From Bacteroidota bacterium (GTDB lineage Bacteria; Bacteroidota; Bacteroidia; 2-12-FULL-35-15), in the NCBI GenBank assembly GCA_025963775.1, contig JAOQAD010000024.1, positions 1-64,000 on the forward strand: a stretch of 64,000 nt of DNA, written 5' to 3'. The position numbers and the translations under genes are program-made. Positions 25,008 to 34,479 of the stretch are shown in pieces; the stretch's first letter is position 1; each line of letters begins with the position of its first letter. The notes below the pieces were generated by a model. It worked only from the letters and a program-made list of their open reading frames with translations, ran no database searches and had not been told where the DNA came from.

Positions 25008-26213
25008 ATGCAAACTGAACTGGAAAAACGCCTTGAAGAGATCGATCTCTGCCTGTTGAACGAAGACCTCAACCGTGCAGGACAACGCCTTCTCGACCTT
25101 ACTTACGATTATGAATTCGGACAAGAGCACAGGAACGCAGCCCTGGAGCTTCGCAAAAAATACAACGAAGGAAAAGAGCTTGGCCGCGCGAAAAACGCAA
25201 ATGAAAGTTTATCTGCCGGGTACCGCGCTCTTTTCGATTCCATAGTAAAGCTTCAGCCGCAATCGGTTCCCGCTTTATCTTCTCCAAAAGTGCTTGCAAG
25301 GATCAGCGACATCGGCAAGCAATTCCGCTCCACGCTTCACAATTTTCATTTCCGCCCTATTTCTATCGACCTTGTTCAGGGAACGATCATCGGGCTGGTT
25401 GGAGAGAACGGAAACGGAAAAACAACGCTTCTCCGGATGATCTGCGGCGACCTTGCTGCAGATGAAGGCAACATTGAATATTATTTTGATGGCGCTGCCA
25501 CCAACGACTGGCAGATAATAAAGAAAAAGATTGCATTCATTCCGCAGCGCCAGGAAAGATGGTACGGCACTATCCAGGACAAGCTTTCCTTTAACGCAGC
25601 CATCAAAGGCTATCACGGGGAGCTGAATACGGAGAAAGTGGATTTCATTATTCACCGCATGGGACTGACCAATTTCAGGGAGCTGAGCTGGACACAATTG
25701 TCGAGCGGATACAAGCTCCGCTTCGAGATCGCGATGGCGCTGGTCTGGGATCCCGCAGTGCTGATCCTTGATGAGCCGCTGGCAAATCTCGACATCCAGG
25801 CACAGGAGCTGCTGCTGCAGGATTTGCGCAACCTCGCCGATTCATTGCGAAATCCCGTAAGCATTATCCTCAGCTCACAGCAGCTGCATGAAGTGGAAAC
25901 GGTTGCCGACCGCATTATCTTCCTAAAGAACGGGAACGCGATCTTCAATGGCAACCTTCATGAGTTCAGGAAGCAGGAAACATCCCGCACCTTCGAGATC
26001 AACGGAAATTTCTCCTACCAGGAACTGCAAAAACTGCTGGAAGGCTGGAACGATGTAAGGATCGAACAATCGGCATCTTCATTCACGGTAAGCTGCTCCG
26101 ACCACTACACCAAGGAAGAGCTGTTCAGGCTCCTGCTCAGCAACAATTACAGCATCGAATATTTCAGAAATATTTCAGGCTCCACAAAAAAATTATTCAG
26201 CGATAAATACTGA
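25008..26213 (+). CDS. ABC transporter ATP-binding protein with N-terminal helical extension
   Basis: 401 aa. Residues ~1-95 are a charged helical extension not usual in ABC ATPases. The nucleotide-binding domain has Walker A GLVGENGNGKTTLLR (~129-143), the signature LSSGYKLRF (~226) and Walker B AVLILDEPLA (~245). The last ~90 residues form a C-terminal domain. The signature has Tyr in place of the usual Gln, as in some LolD/CcmA-like subunits. It lies four bases before a multi-TM gene, which is the likely membrane partner. Confidence 0.85.
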   Translation: MQTELEKRLEEIDLCLLNEDLNRAGQRLLDLTYDYEFGQEHRNAALELRKKYNEGKELGRAKNANESLSAGYRALFDSIVKLQPQSVPALSSPKVLARISDIGKQFRSTLHNFHFRPISIDLVQGTIIGLVGENGNGKTTLLRMICGDLAADEGNIEYYFDGAATNDWQIIKKKIAFIPQRQERWYGTIQDKLSFNAAIKGYHGELNTEKVDFIIHRMGLTNFRELSWTQLSSGYKLRFEIAMALVWDPAVLILDEPLANLDIQAQELLLQDLRNLADSLRNPVSIILSSQQLHEVETVADRIIFLKNGNAIFNGNLHEFRKQETSRTFEINGNFSYQELQKLLEGWNDVRIEQSASSFTVSCSDHYTKEELFRLLLSNNYSIEYFRNISGSTKKLFSDKY

Positions 26214-26217
26214 TCCG

Positions 26218-27747
26218 ATGAACTTCATACTAAAAATCTCTCCCACATTTCTTCGCAAGCTGGATGACCATTTAAGGATCAATCATACCTGGATCTGGAC
26301 CACGAAGATCCACCTGCACATTTATCTTTCCCTGCTTGCATGTGTGTTTTTCTCGGCCATTGCCATGCTTTACAGGGTCGACATTACGGATGTGCCCAAC
26401 ATTCAGCAACAGAATTCATTCTTTGTCCTCCTGTTCATTCCTGCCGTGATCCTCGGCTTCTTCATGATCTATAACATGTCGCTCTTCAACAGCGACAAAA
26501 GCCAGGGCTACCGCTTCCGCTACCAGGAAGTGCTGTTGTTCCTCATTAGCTTCTTCAGTTTTTGCCTTCCGCTGCTGATCCCTTTTCCTGCGGCTTTCGT
26601 ACTCAACGAAAGGATCGCACATCTTGAAACAGACGGGCAATTCAGGAAAGATGAGATCGCATTCAATGAAGGGATGCCTTTCTATCCTTCTTCGCCGTAT
26701 AACTACCGGTATTATCCTTCAGACAGCATCTACCTGCGCGCCACCAGCAATTATTCGGATGATAATATCAACTCTTACAGGAAATACTGGGATGAGATGC
26801 GTGATTCTGTTTTCTGGCACAAGGGCGCGTTCAAAGACGCAAGGCCTTACCTGTATTATACGGACGACATGACCTTCAACCGTAACAACTACAGGTACAG
26901 GACTCATGACCTGTCTTTTTACAACCCCGATTCCACTTACCTCGTTTATCTCCGCAGGATCAACACCCTGCGTGATCCCGCTGCAGCCATGCCTCACATT
27001 GCAGACATGGAACTGTTGCTGAATAAGTACAGCACCGGGATAAGCATTGACAAGCAGCAGGTGCTGAGCCGTTACATAAAACATGAATACAGGCCGGTGG
27101 ATTTTGATGCCGGTCTTCTCGAAACATCCACGACTACAAGCATCAGCAACATTTATGCGATCGAAGATGCCAAATTCATGAACGCCAGTGCCTGGCAGGA
27201 AGAAGTGTGGATGTTCCTCGCGCTTTTTATTTTCTGCTTCACAATTGCTTACAGGGTGTACAAAAATGTGCACTGGAAACAAGTGCTTATTGCTATAGTT
27301 GTGGTTATCGGCGGGCTTACACTCATCGCTATTTTTGAGGATGCATTCCGCACATACGGGACCATCTTTGCAAACGTTGGCCTCTTCCTGCCAGCTGTGC
27401 TCATCCTGTTGTCGATAAAAGGCTTTTCCATCCGGAGCTTCAGCTGGATGCTCAGCCAGGTAAATATCCTGCTGTCCTTTTTTCTTCCCTTCTACCCGCT
27501 CATTATCCTGTTTTATCTCGAGCGCTATTTCAACATCTTCGAGAGCCCTTTCTTCGACCGTTACCAGGTACTGCACACTGATCCTTCCGGCCATCAGCGA
27601 CTGATCTACACCGAAGAATATTACAGGCTGGTGAAAATGATCTGGGCCTTCACATTCAGCTTCGGCATTCTCAGCTATGTATTTATCTGGAACTGCTACC
27701 TGAAGGCATTATATCTCCGGTACTGGTCTTTGCCGAAAAACAAATAA
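26218..27747 (+). CDS. Multi-TM membrane protein, likely ABC permease partner
   Basis: 509 aa with six or more TM helices: ~30-50, ~65-85, ~105-125 at the N-terminal side and ~325-345, ~355-375, ~385-400, ~415-440 and ~475-495 at the C-terminal side. A hydrophilic, Tyr-rich loop of about 190 residues separates the two groups, probably extracytoplasmic. No family motif recognised. Partnership with the upstream ATPase rests on adjacency (4-bp gap, same strand) and topology. Confidence 0.7.
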   Translation: MNFILKISPTFLRKLDDHLRINHTWIWTTKIHLHIYLSLLACVFFSAIAMLYRVDITDVPNIQQQNSFFVLLFIPAVILGFFMIYNMSLFNSDKSQGYRFRYQEVLLFLISFFSFCLPLLIPFPAAFVLNERIAHLETDGQFRKDEIAFNEGMPFYPSSPYNYRYYPSDSIYLRATSNYSDDNINSYRKYWDEMRDSVFWHKGAFKDARPYLYYTDDMTFNRNNYRYRTHDLSFYNPDSTYLVYLRRINTLRDPAAAMPHIADMELLLNKYSTGISIDKQQVLSRYIKHEYRPVDFDAGLLETSTTTSISNIYAIEDAKFMNASAWQEEVWMFLALFIFCFTIAYRVYKNVHWKQVLIAIVVVIGGLTLIAIFEDAFRTYGTIFANVGLFLPAVLILLSIKGFSIRSFSWMLSQVNILLSFFLPFYPLIILFYLERYFNIFESPFFDRYQVLHTDPSGHQRLIYTEEYYRLVKMIWAFTFSFGILSYVFIWNCYLKALYLRYWSLPKNK

Positions 27748-27760
27748 AAGCTTGCGCACG

Positions 27761-27784
27761 GATCCTGGAACAAGTTCAGGATGA
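27761..27784. repeat. Short hairpin repeat GATCCTG..CAGGATGA, copy 1
   Basis: GATCCTGGAACAAGTTCAGGATGA: the ends TCCTGgAAC and GTTCAGGA are inverted and can form a hairpin. A near-identical copy lies at 51238-51261; both are followed by a run of ATTCG/TATCCGTAC sequences. Confidence 0.65.
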
Positions 27785-27849
27785 TCCACACACAGGTTCG
27801 TAAATTCGTACCGATTCGTTATCCGTACAAAATTCGTAAAGAGAGTCTG

Positions 27850-28296
27850 CTACAAATGGCTCACTGACTTTTCTTCCAGCATCTCTTTTAAATTGTTCAG
27901 GACTTTTTTCCAGTTCTCTTCAGAATGCTGTTTCATTTCCTCAGTGGGAATATTTTCCTGCGTGATCATCAGCGTTGTTTTCCCGTTCTCCTCCGATAAT
28001 TCGTAGGTGATGGTTACGTAATTTTCGGGCTTATCGGCTATCCCCGACATTTCGCTCCAGTACTTATACTTGATCAGTTTGTTTTCCTGCACGTCGATGA
28101 CCGTTCCTTTGTCTTCGTATTTTTTGCCCTGCCATTCACCGGAAAAAGTGATCGGGCTGCCGGGCTTCCAGTCTGTTTTTGTATCTGTTCCGAAAAAATA
28201 TTTTTTGATAAGCTCCGGTTTGGTCAATGCTTCCCATGTTTTTTCAACCGGTGCATTGATGCGGATCCCGGCTTTTCCTGTGATATTATTTTTCAT
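27850..28296 (-). CDS. SRPBCC domain protein (AHSA1-like)
   Basis: 148 aa from ATG 28296 (MKNNITGKAGIRINAPVEK); a longer frame to 28335 lacks support. The fold motif APVEKTWEALTKPELIKKYF begins the START-like domain, and YVTITYELSEENGKTTLMITQEN ends it. AHSA1-like SRPBCC proteins bind hydrophobic ligands or co-chaperones; the ligand is unknown. Convergent with the ABC pair. Confidence 0.85.
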   Translation of the reverse strand: MKNNITGKAGIRINAPVEKTWEALTKPELIKKYFFGTDTKTDWKPGSPITFSGEWQGKKYEDKGTVIDVQENKLIKYKYWSEMSGIADKPENYVTITYELSEENGKTTLMITQENIPTEEMKQHSEENWKKVLNNLKEMLEEKSVSHL

Positions 28297-28373
28297 TGTC
28301 TCGAATTTAGTTACTCCTTGATCACAAAAAAACAATGCCAGTCAGCGTGGCTTTACCATAGTTTAATTAACTT

Positions 28374-28381
28374 TACTTTTG
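28374..28381 (+). promoter_or_regulatory. Bacteroidota -7 box (TACTTTTG) of the Tat/DsrE-like gene
   Basis: Exact TAnnTTTG 20 bp upstream of the ATG at 28402, with TTTA at 28352-28355 near the -33 position. It shows that the longer upstream frame from 28318 is not translated. Confidence 0.65.
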
Positions 28382-28401
28382 AAGCAGACAAAACAAAAAA
28401 C

Positions 28402-29076
28402 ATGCAGAAACAGGACAACACACACCGCAGGGGATTTTTAGGGACATTACTCGGCGGAGCTGCCGCATTTGGCCTCAGCGCCATTGCAGCTCCATTTAAG
28501 TCGGAAGCCGCTGAACAGCTTTCAAAAGAAACAGTTCCCGCTGAACAGGTCTTCAAAAATATGAAAGGAAAGCACAGGATCGTGTTTGATGCAGCAGGTT
28601 TCAGGAGCGGTGCGGCACTGGCATGGACAGAAGCTTATCTCAGCAGTAATAACGAAACCGGGAGCCCGGATGCAGAGCTGAATGCGGTGGTGGTTCTTCG
28701 CTCCATCGCCATCGGTATGTCCCTCAATGATAAAATGTGGGAAAAATACAAGCTGGGAGAACTGTACAAGATCGAAGACCCTACTGCAAAAGCCCCGGCT
28801 ATCCGCAATTTATTTTCGAACATTAAAACGGAAGAGCTGCTCGAGCCTTCCATGGCGATCGATGCACTGCAGAAACGCGGAACCATCGTTTGTGTATGCA
28901 GCAGGGCTTTAAAGGGGAACAGCGAGCACATCGCTGAAAAGATGGGCCTGAAAGCAGAAGATGTACATGCAGACTTGCTTGCCAATATTCTTCCTGATAT
29001 TCACCTTGTGCCTTCCGGCGTATGGGCTGTGGGGCGTGCGCAGGAACATGGATGCGCCTATACGTATGCAGGATAG
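28402..29076 (+). CDS. Tat-exported DsrE/DsrF-like protein
   Basis: 224 aa. Twin-arginine signal RRGFLGTLLGGAAAFGLSA at ~9-27, so export is folded. The mature domain ends with LQKRGTIVCVCSRAL and HLVPSGVWAVGRAQEHGCAYT, resembling DsrE/DsrF-like proteins (fold LQ-RG-x-V-CxxxL ... VPSGV..V...Q..G.AY). DsrE members handle sulfane sulfur; the Cys residues fit but the function is inferred. A folded, Tat-exported member suggests a cofactor. Convergent with the small secreted protein, with a 1-bp gap. Confidence 0.7.
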   Translation: MQKQDNTHRRGFLGTLLGGAAAFGLSAIAAPFKSEAAEQLSKETVPAEQVFKNMKGKHRIVFDAAGFRSGAALAWTEAYLSSNNETGSPDAELNAVVVLRSIAIGMSLNDKMWEKYKLGELYKIEDPTAKAPAIRNLFSNIKTEELLEPSMAIDALQKRGTIVCVCSRALKGNSEHIAEKMGLKAEDVHADLLANILPDIHLVPSGVWAVGRAQEHGCAYTYAG

Positions 29077-29077
29077 A

Positions 29078-29398
29078 TTAACGGTGATCTCCGATAACCC
29101 TCATATACCGGTCGTAATCGCCTGCGTGGAACTTGACCCAGATGTGAAAGCGGTCTACCGACTTTAGTTCCATCCTGCAGAAAAATGCGGGATAATCCAC
29201 TTTACTTTCAACACACATCGGGAACCTTTTCTGCGCTTCGGATGACAGCGAAAAAGGAACATTCACCGAAGAAAGCACAAAAGAAAGCCTTCCTGCTTGT
29301 TTTAAAGGAGGGGTATGAAGGATGTTCCGCTGGCTGAAGGCCGAAGCGGAGAGGAGGATAAAGGTGATAGTAAAAATAATTTCCCTGAAAACTATCAT
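29078..29398 (-). CDS. Small secreted protein of unknown function
   Basis: 106 aa from ATG 29398; signal peptide FTITFILLSASAFSQ cut near residue 23. The mature part (~80 aa) includes two Cys (PMCVESK, FFCRMEL) that could pair. No family recognised. The stop codon lies one base past that of the convergent Tat/DsrE-like gene. Confidence 0.55.
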   Translation of the reverse strand: MIVFREIIFTITFILLSASAFSQRNILHTPPLKQAGRLSFVLSSVNVPFSLSSEAQKRFPMCVESKVDYPAFFCRMELKSVDRFHIWVKFHAGDYDRYMRVIGDHR

Positions 29399-29417
29399 TA
29401 TTTTGTAGCTGTATAAT

Positions 29418-29520
29418 GTCATTCCGTGCCACGACACGGAATCTCTCTATAATTATGACCTGAGAGAATCCTGCTAAACGGAACATTGCGTAGAGATCCC
29501 GTGTCGGAGCACGGGATGAC
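29418..29520. repeat. Intergenic inverted repeat GTCATTCCGTG..CACGGGATGAC
   Basis: Two hairpins (CCGTGCCACGACACGG and CCCGTGTCGGAGCACGGG) whose outer ends are themselves inverted (GTCATTCCGTG/CACGGGATGAC). About 100 bp long, between the small secreted gene and the PorE-like gene. The motif resembles dispersed intergenic repeats of Bacteroidota; no second copy is in this window. Confidence 0.65.
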
Positions 29521-29541
29521 TACTAATTAGTATCAGGAATA

Positions 29542-31551
29542 TTACTTTCCAACGATCACAAACTCCGTTCTCCTGTTCTTTGCCCTGCCTGCCTCTGTTG
29601 AATTATCAGCTATCGGTTTGCTTGAGCCATAACCTTTAAAGTTCAGTAGCCGCTTCTCATCGATCCCGTTTTCAACGAGGATATCGCGGACAGTGAATGC
29701 ACGATCGGTGGACAGTGCAAGGTTTGCTTCCGGCTTCCCGACATTATCCGTATGCCCGTGGATCTCAATTTTGATCGTAGGATTCGCTTTTAAAAATTTC
29801 ACAAACTCATCGATCACGATCGCGGAGCGCGGATCCAGCGTTGCAGAATTTGTTTTGTAATAAATATCATTCAAGGCATAGGTCTTTCCAATTGCAATGG
29901 TGTCCACCACGATCGGGGCCAGTTTTTTCGGCTTGGAGCTGTTCAGCGAATCTTTGGAGATCAGCTGAGAGCTGAATGCATAGCCGTCCTTTTTTGCAGT
30001 AACGATCAGGTCGTTCTTTGCTTTTGTATTTACAGCCACAACCACATCGCCGGTTGTTGAATCCACCATGGCTATGGTCACTTTTTTTGTAACTGCATCC
30101 GTCACTTCAACGGTAAAGTTTTTCATCTCAGCGTTCGACTTGTCCTCTATTTTGGTTGTAAAGAGGGAAACTCCCTGCGGCCGCGCTTCCTTGTACAGCT
30201 CAAAATAAAAGAGATCATCCTTTCCCACCGAACGTCCTTTCGTACGGGAAGGCTCATTGGATGCGAAATAAGCGAGATGTCCGTCAGTGCTGACGAACAA
30301 GCCGAAGTCCTCACCTTTCGTATTGATCGGCACACCAATATTTACAGGTTCCGTCCATTTGCCTGCCGAATCGAGTCGGGAATAAAAAATATCCAAACCT
30401 CCTACACCGGGATGTCCGTCAGAAGCAAAATACATGGTCTCAAAATCGGAGTGCATGAAAGGCGTACGCTCCGCATACGGCGTGTTGATCGTTCTTCCTA
30501 AGTTCTGCGGCTTGCTCCAAAGCCCTGTTTTCGCATCTTTCACAGTCTTATAAATATCAGTTCCGCCCATTCCTCCCGGGCGGTCGCTTGCAAAATACAG
30601 CGTCACCCCGTCGGATGCCAGAGTAGGCTGAGAATCCCAGTACACCGGATCGTTGATACCGGGAACCTTTTGCGGATCGGTCCATTCCCCGTTCACAAAA
30701 TCGGAATAATAAATATCGATGTTCACCTGCTCCCCGCCTTCATTATTACCGCTTGCAAAGTACATGTGCTTGTTGTCGATCGACAAGGTAGCGCTTCCCT
30801 GGTTGAGCGATTTGTTGAAAGGGTAAGGCATCCGGCTTCCCTTGTTGAACTTGCCGCTTGCCTTGTCGCGCTTGCTGTAGCTGAACAATTCAATTTCCTT
30901 GTCGCTTTCGGCAACCTGGTCTTTGCTTACGTATGGCATCCGGCGGATAAAGTACATTGTTTCATCATCCGCTGCGATCATCCCAAGGTACTCGGAACGC
31001 TCGGTGCTGACGTTCTCCACGGGATAAGGCTCGAATGGAACGGGATGCAGCAGGATCTCACCATACAGTTTGGCGTATTTCAGCATTTCCTTTCCCTGTT
31101 TAAGATAAGCGGTGTATTCTTCATCAAATGCCTTGTCGTTGTCCGATTTAAAATTCAGGAACTCCTTCAGGTATTTAGCGCTTTCCTCCCATTTTTCCTC
31201 TTCATAATAAATGAAGCCGAGGAAATAATACGGGTTGGAATGATACTTCGGGCAGATCTCGATCACCTTTTTGAAATAAGGCTCGGTAGGCTTGAAGGAC
31301 TGGTCGGCATAGATCAGTGTTTTGATCCGCTCCATCGCGTAAGCGTAGTTCGCATCCACGTAATCAGGCTCCAGCTCCAGCGCCTGCTTTAAATACGCAA
31401 GGCGCTCTTCCTTTTTGTTCTTTTTATCGATGCCCTGCTCGTATGCCTTTACCGCTTTCTTGTTGTCGATCTCCTGGCACTTCGCTTCATCCTGGCAGAA
31501 TGAAGGAAGGGATAAAAGTAAAGCCGATATCGTAATTAAAATTGATCTCAT
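29542..31551 (-). CDS. PorE-like outer-membrane protein: TPR, PD40 beta-propeller, CRD, OmpA
   Basis: 669 aa with a signal peptide (ISALLLSLPSFCQ). Residues ~25-155 are TPR helices (YEQGIDKKNKKEERLAYLKQAL). Residues ~170-430 hold WD40-like PD40 blades (PTLASDGVTLYFASDRPGGMGGTDIY; TPFMHSDFETMYFASDGHPG). A beta domain covers ~440-545. The C-terminal OmpA domain (~555-669) shows IEIHGHTDNVG and KNRRTEFVIV, the peptidoglycan-binding pattern. This order matches PorE of the T9SS, which is a lipoprotein; here the Cys near the cleavage site has a poor lipobox (SFC). The reading as a PorE-type envelope anchor is an inference from architecture. Confidence 0.8.
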   Translation of the reverse strand: MRSILITISALLLSLPSFCQDEAKCQEIDNKKAVKAYEQGIDKKNKKEERLAYLKQALELEPDYVDANYAYAMERIKTLIYADQSFKPTEPYFKKVIEICPKYHSNPYYFLGFIYYEEEKWEESAKYLKEFLNFKSDNDKAFDEEYTAYLKQGKEMLKYAKLYGEILLHPVPFEPYPVENVSTERSEYLGMIAADDETMYFIRRMPYVSKDQVAESDKEIELFSYSKRDKASGKFNKGSRMPYPFNKSLNQGSATLSIDNKHMYFASGNNEGGEQVNIDIYYSDFVNGEWTDPQKVPGINDPVYWDSQPTLASDGVTLYFASDRPGGMGGTDIYKTVKDAKTGLWSKPQNLGRTINTPYAERTPFMHSDFETMYFASDGHPGVGGLDIFYSRLDSAGKWTEPVNIGVPINTKGEDFGLFVSTDGHLAYFASNEPSRTKGRSVGKDDLFYFELYKEARPQGVSLFTTKIEDKSNAEMKNFTVEVTDAVTKKVTIAMVDSTTGDVVVAVNTKAKNDLIVTAKKDGYAFSSQLISKDSLNSSKPKKLAPIVVDTIAIGKTYALNDIYYKTNSATLDPRSAIVIDEFVKFLKANPTIKIEIHGHTDNVGKPEANLALSTDRAFTVRDILVENGIDEKRLLNFKGYGSSKPIADNSTEAGRAKNRRTEFVIVGK

Positions 31552-31609
31552 AATTATTCCGTACAGGATGAAGGTGCTTTTATAACGTTGCTGCTGCTGA
31601 AAGATACAA

Positions 31610-34429
31610 TTACTGCAGTTTCTTATCCGATTCCGCTTTCGCTTTGATCAGGATGTCATCCGCCTTTTTGTTGGCTTCATCCAGGATCTTCTGCGCCTGC
31701 TTGTCCACTTCTTTTTTCGCGTTCGGTGCAGCTATTTTTGCAGATGCTTTCGCGATCGGGTTTTTAATTTCCTCGATGTTCTTATCGATCGCAGCATAGC
31801 CTTCTGTTTTTGTTTTATCGGCAAGCACTTTTGCATCGGCTTTTAATTTATCGGCTTCTGCCTGCGCGTCCTTCATGATCTTCTCCGATTCTTCACGCGC
31901 TTTTTCCTTCGCCATATCTATTCCCTGGCCGATCACTTCCTTCACGGTTTCTTTTGGTGTATCGCCGCCGGAACCGAACAGGTCTGTTTTCAGCACCGGC
32001 TTGGTGATGGTTCCGCCAAACAGCGCTTTGATCTTTATCTTATCACCCAGTTTCACGTTTGTGCCAGCGGCCTTATTGATCTGGTCAAGCACGCTTCCTG
32101 CTGCAGCATTGGCCTGTGAGCCGAACTCCGCACGCGGGATCTCCATGTTCCAGGTATAATCAATCGTCTGGTCGAAGCCGGTTGATCCTTTTACTTTTGC
32201 AGTGATGTTGCCTGTTTTCAAAGGCATCTCTTTTACTTCCACTCTTCCGTCCTTGAACTCATAGGTAGCATCCACGTTTTCAAATGTCAGCTTCTTGTAT
32301 TTTTCCTGCTTGAGCGCATCCGCCAGTTTGTTGATCGGCTCGAAGCCTTCAACAGTTACCGAATTTGTCCTGAGGTGCCCGCCGCCTACGAGTGAATTCA
32401 TCACAGGATCCATGTGCTCATCCAGCAGGGTTTTGAATTTAAGGTCGGTGGAGAATTTTCCTTTCGCGAACTTCCCGATCGGCGCTAATTTCTGAACGGA
32501 GTTAAATGCAGTGAATGTTTTCGGGATATCGAAGTTCACGATGTTCACATCAAAGTCAACAGTCGGCTTCCTGATATCCTGTGTATTGTACACGCCAGTC
32601 AGCGCCATTGTTCCTTCCAGCTCATCGATGGCCATCTTCAGGTTATCAAGCGTCATTTTGCTGTCTTTGACCGCAACGCCGCCTGTTACATTGGAGATGG
32701 TCAGGTTGTCGTACAGCATTTTTTTAATGTCGGCATTCAGGCGTACATCCAGGTTGGAAGGCACTTCCGCAACACTTGCAACAGCTGTGTCGGGAGCTGC
32801 TGCTGCCGCCGGCTTCGCCGTATCGGTGCTGCTCATGAGCTCATTGAGGTCGAGCAGGGATGAATGCAGGTTAAAAGAACCTTTCAGCAACGAATCTTTC
32901 AGTGCATACTGCAGGAAGTTCTCGATCTTTCCATCCATCTGGATATCGCTCTTCCCGATCTTCGCATCCAGCTTCGTGAGGTCAACGGTCCTCGGGTTAA
33001 AATCAAGGTACAATGCACTGATCTGTGTCGGGTAGCTCAGCGATTTGGTCTGGTAGTTCATATCGAGCACCGCCAGTTTTCCCTGTGCATCAAATTCATC
33101 GTAACGCTCTTTTTCAATGCTGCTCATTCGGCCTTTCATTTTAATATCCGCAGTGATCATCCCGTTCAGGTCATCTCCTTTTTCAAGAGGCACAATGTCC
33201 TTCATAGTGGCAAGATTGATCTTTGCCATCACCTTCGCATTGATATTCGCATCGGAAACCGGCGTGGATACATGCATTACAGCATCGATCGGGTTGCCGC
33301 CGAGGTCAACGTGGAATTTGTTCAGGTCGATGATGGTCGCATCCGGCTCACCGGTCTTGTTATCAACTAACAGGTCAACCTGGATATTGGTAGCCGATTT
33401 CGGCAATGAAGGATACTGGAACATCGCATCCTTGATGAGCAGCTTGCAACCGAATGCAGGCATCTTTTTGTCGTTGTAGATTCCTTTCGCAAAACCATCC
33501 AGCGACAGGGAACCTGATGTTTTCACATCCTTGAAATCGGCAGTGTAAACGCCCGGTACAAGCGAGAGGATGTTTTTAAATTCGGTCTGGTTGGCTTTGA
33601 ATTTCAGGTCCATGTCCATGTCATCTTTCGGCATGGCGAAGAATCCGTCGAGTCCGAGAGTAAGCTCATTGAAGGAGAATTCATTTTCCTTGAAGGTGAA
33701 TTTGAAATTCGGCATATCCGCGTCGAGGTCGGCTTTGATGCGGGTCTTCACTTTGTTCATGTAAGCAACGCCGCCATAGTTCATCGTGAAGCGCTCGATC
33801 TCGGTAAGCGTTTCCAGTACGAAATTATCGGAAGTGAAATCACCTTTCAGTGTGTGGTTCATATTGTAGAGCTCGGTGTAAAAGCCAAGTGAAGCATCGT
33901 CATAAACGATGTACCCATTCTTGATCTCGAATTTTTCCAGGCCCATTTTGAAGGGAGCTGATTTGGCAGTGTCGGATACAGCAGCGGTATCCGTTGAAGG
34001 CTTGGTGATGTCCCAGTTCGCCTTGCCGTTCTTCAGCACGATCGCATGAATACGCGGCTGATCGATAGAGATTGAGTGGATCTCATATTTATCGCCTTTG
34101 ATCACGCTCATCAGGTCGAGCGACAAAGATAAATTCTTCGCATACAGAAGTGTATCACCTTCAAATTCACCAATGTTGGCAACGCTTACGCTGTCAACCG
34201 ACAGGCTAAAGTCAGGAAAGGAACGAAAAAGGGAAAGGTCGAACTCGCCGAAATTCACTTTCGCATTCAGCTCTTTGTTTGCAGTATCTTTCACAAGCTG
34301 CACAATTTGTTTTTTGAACAGGAATGGTGCAGAAATGATCAGGATGATCAAAACTAAAAGTGTGATGCCGGTCCATTTCAGGATCCTGCGCAATAAGCTC
34401 TTTTTCTTTTTAGGTGTTTCTGATGCCAT
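31610..34429 (-). CDS. AsmA family protein with C-terminal coiled coil
   Basis: 939 aa. One N-terminal TM helix (LVLIILIISAPFLF, ~22-36), then the AsmA-type pattern FGEFDLSLFRSFPDFSLSVDSVSV (~65-88) and long beta-rich repeats to ~830. The C-terminal ~110 residues are Lys/Ala/Glu-rich (ADKLKADAKVLADKT; AQKILDEANKKADDI), a probable coiled coil unusual at the end of AsmA proteins. AsmA-like proteins bridge the periplasm and move phospholipids to the outer membrane. Lies upstream of the PorE-like gene on the same strand with a 58-bp gap. Confidence 0.85.
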   Translation of the reverse strand: MASETPKKKKSLLRRILKWTGITLLVLIILIISAPFLFKKQIVQLVKDTANKELNAKVNFGEFDLSLFRSFPDFSLSVDSVSVANIGEFEGDTLLYAKNLSLSLDLMSVIKGDKYEIHSISIDQPRIHAIVLKNGKANWDITKPSTDTAAVSDTAKSAPFKMGLEKFEIKNGYIVYDDASLGFYTELYNMNHTLKGDFTSDNFVLETLTEIERFTMNYGGVAYMNKVKTRIKADLDADMPNFKFTFKENEFSFNELTLGLDGFFAMPKDDMDMDLKFKANQTEFKNILSLVPGVYTADFKDVKTSGSLSLDGFAKGIYNDKKMPAFGCKLLIKDAMFQYPSLPKSATNIQVDLLVDNKTGEPDATIIDLNKFHVDLGGNPIDAVMHVSTPVSDANINAKVMAKINLATMKDIVPLEKGDDLNGMITADIKMKGRMSSIEKERYDEFDAQGKLAVLDMNYQTKSLSYPTQISALYLDFNPRTVDLTKLDAKIGKSDIQMDGKIENFLQYALKDSLLKGSFNLHSSLLDLNELMSSTDTAKPAAAAAPDTAVASVAEVPSNLDVRLNADIKKMLYDNLTISNVTGGVAVKDSKMTLDNLKMAIDELEGTMALTGVYNTQDIRKPTVDFDVNIVNFDIPKTFTAFNSVQKLAPIGKFAKGKFSTDLKFKTLLDEHMDPVMNSLVGGGHLRTNSVTVEGFEPINKLADALKQEKYKKLTFENVDATYEFKDGRVEVKEMPLKTGNITAKVKGSTGFDQTIDYTWNMEIPRAEFGSQANAAAGSVLDQINKAAGTNVKLGDKIKIKALFGGTITKPVLKTDLFGSGGDTPKETVKEVIGQGIDMAKEKAREESEKIMKDAQAEADKLKADAKVLADKTKTEGYAAIDKNIEEIKNPIAKASAKIAAPNAKKEVDKQAQKILDEANKKADDILIKAKAESDKKLQ

Positions 34430-34479
34430 AGTTGGGTTATGTTAGATGGATGATGTTAAATGGAAAATATATTTATAGT

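Noticed and set aside
26719-27594. 291-aa minus-strand open frame opposite the multi-TM gene
   Set aside because: Composition is that of an antisense frame and the plus-strand product has TM helices and an operon partner.
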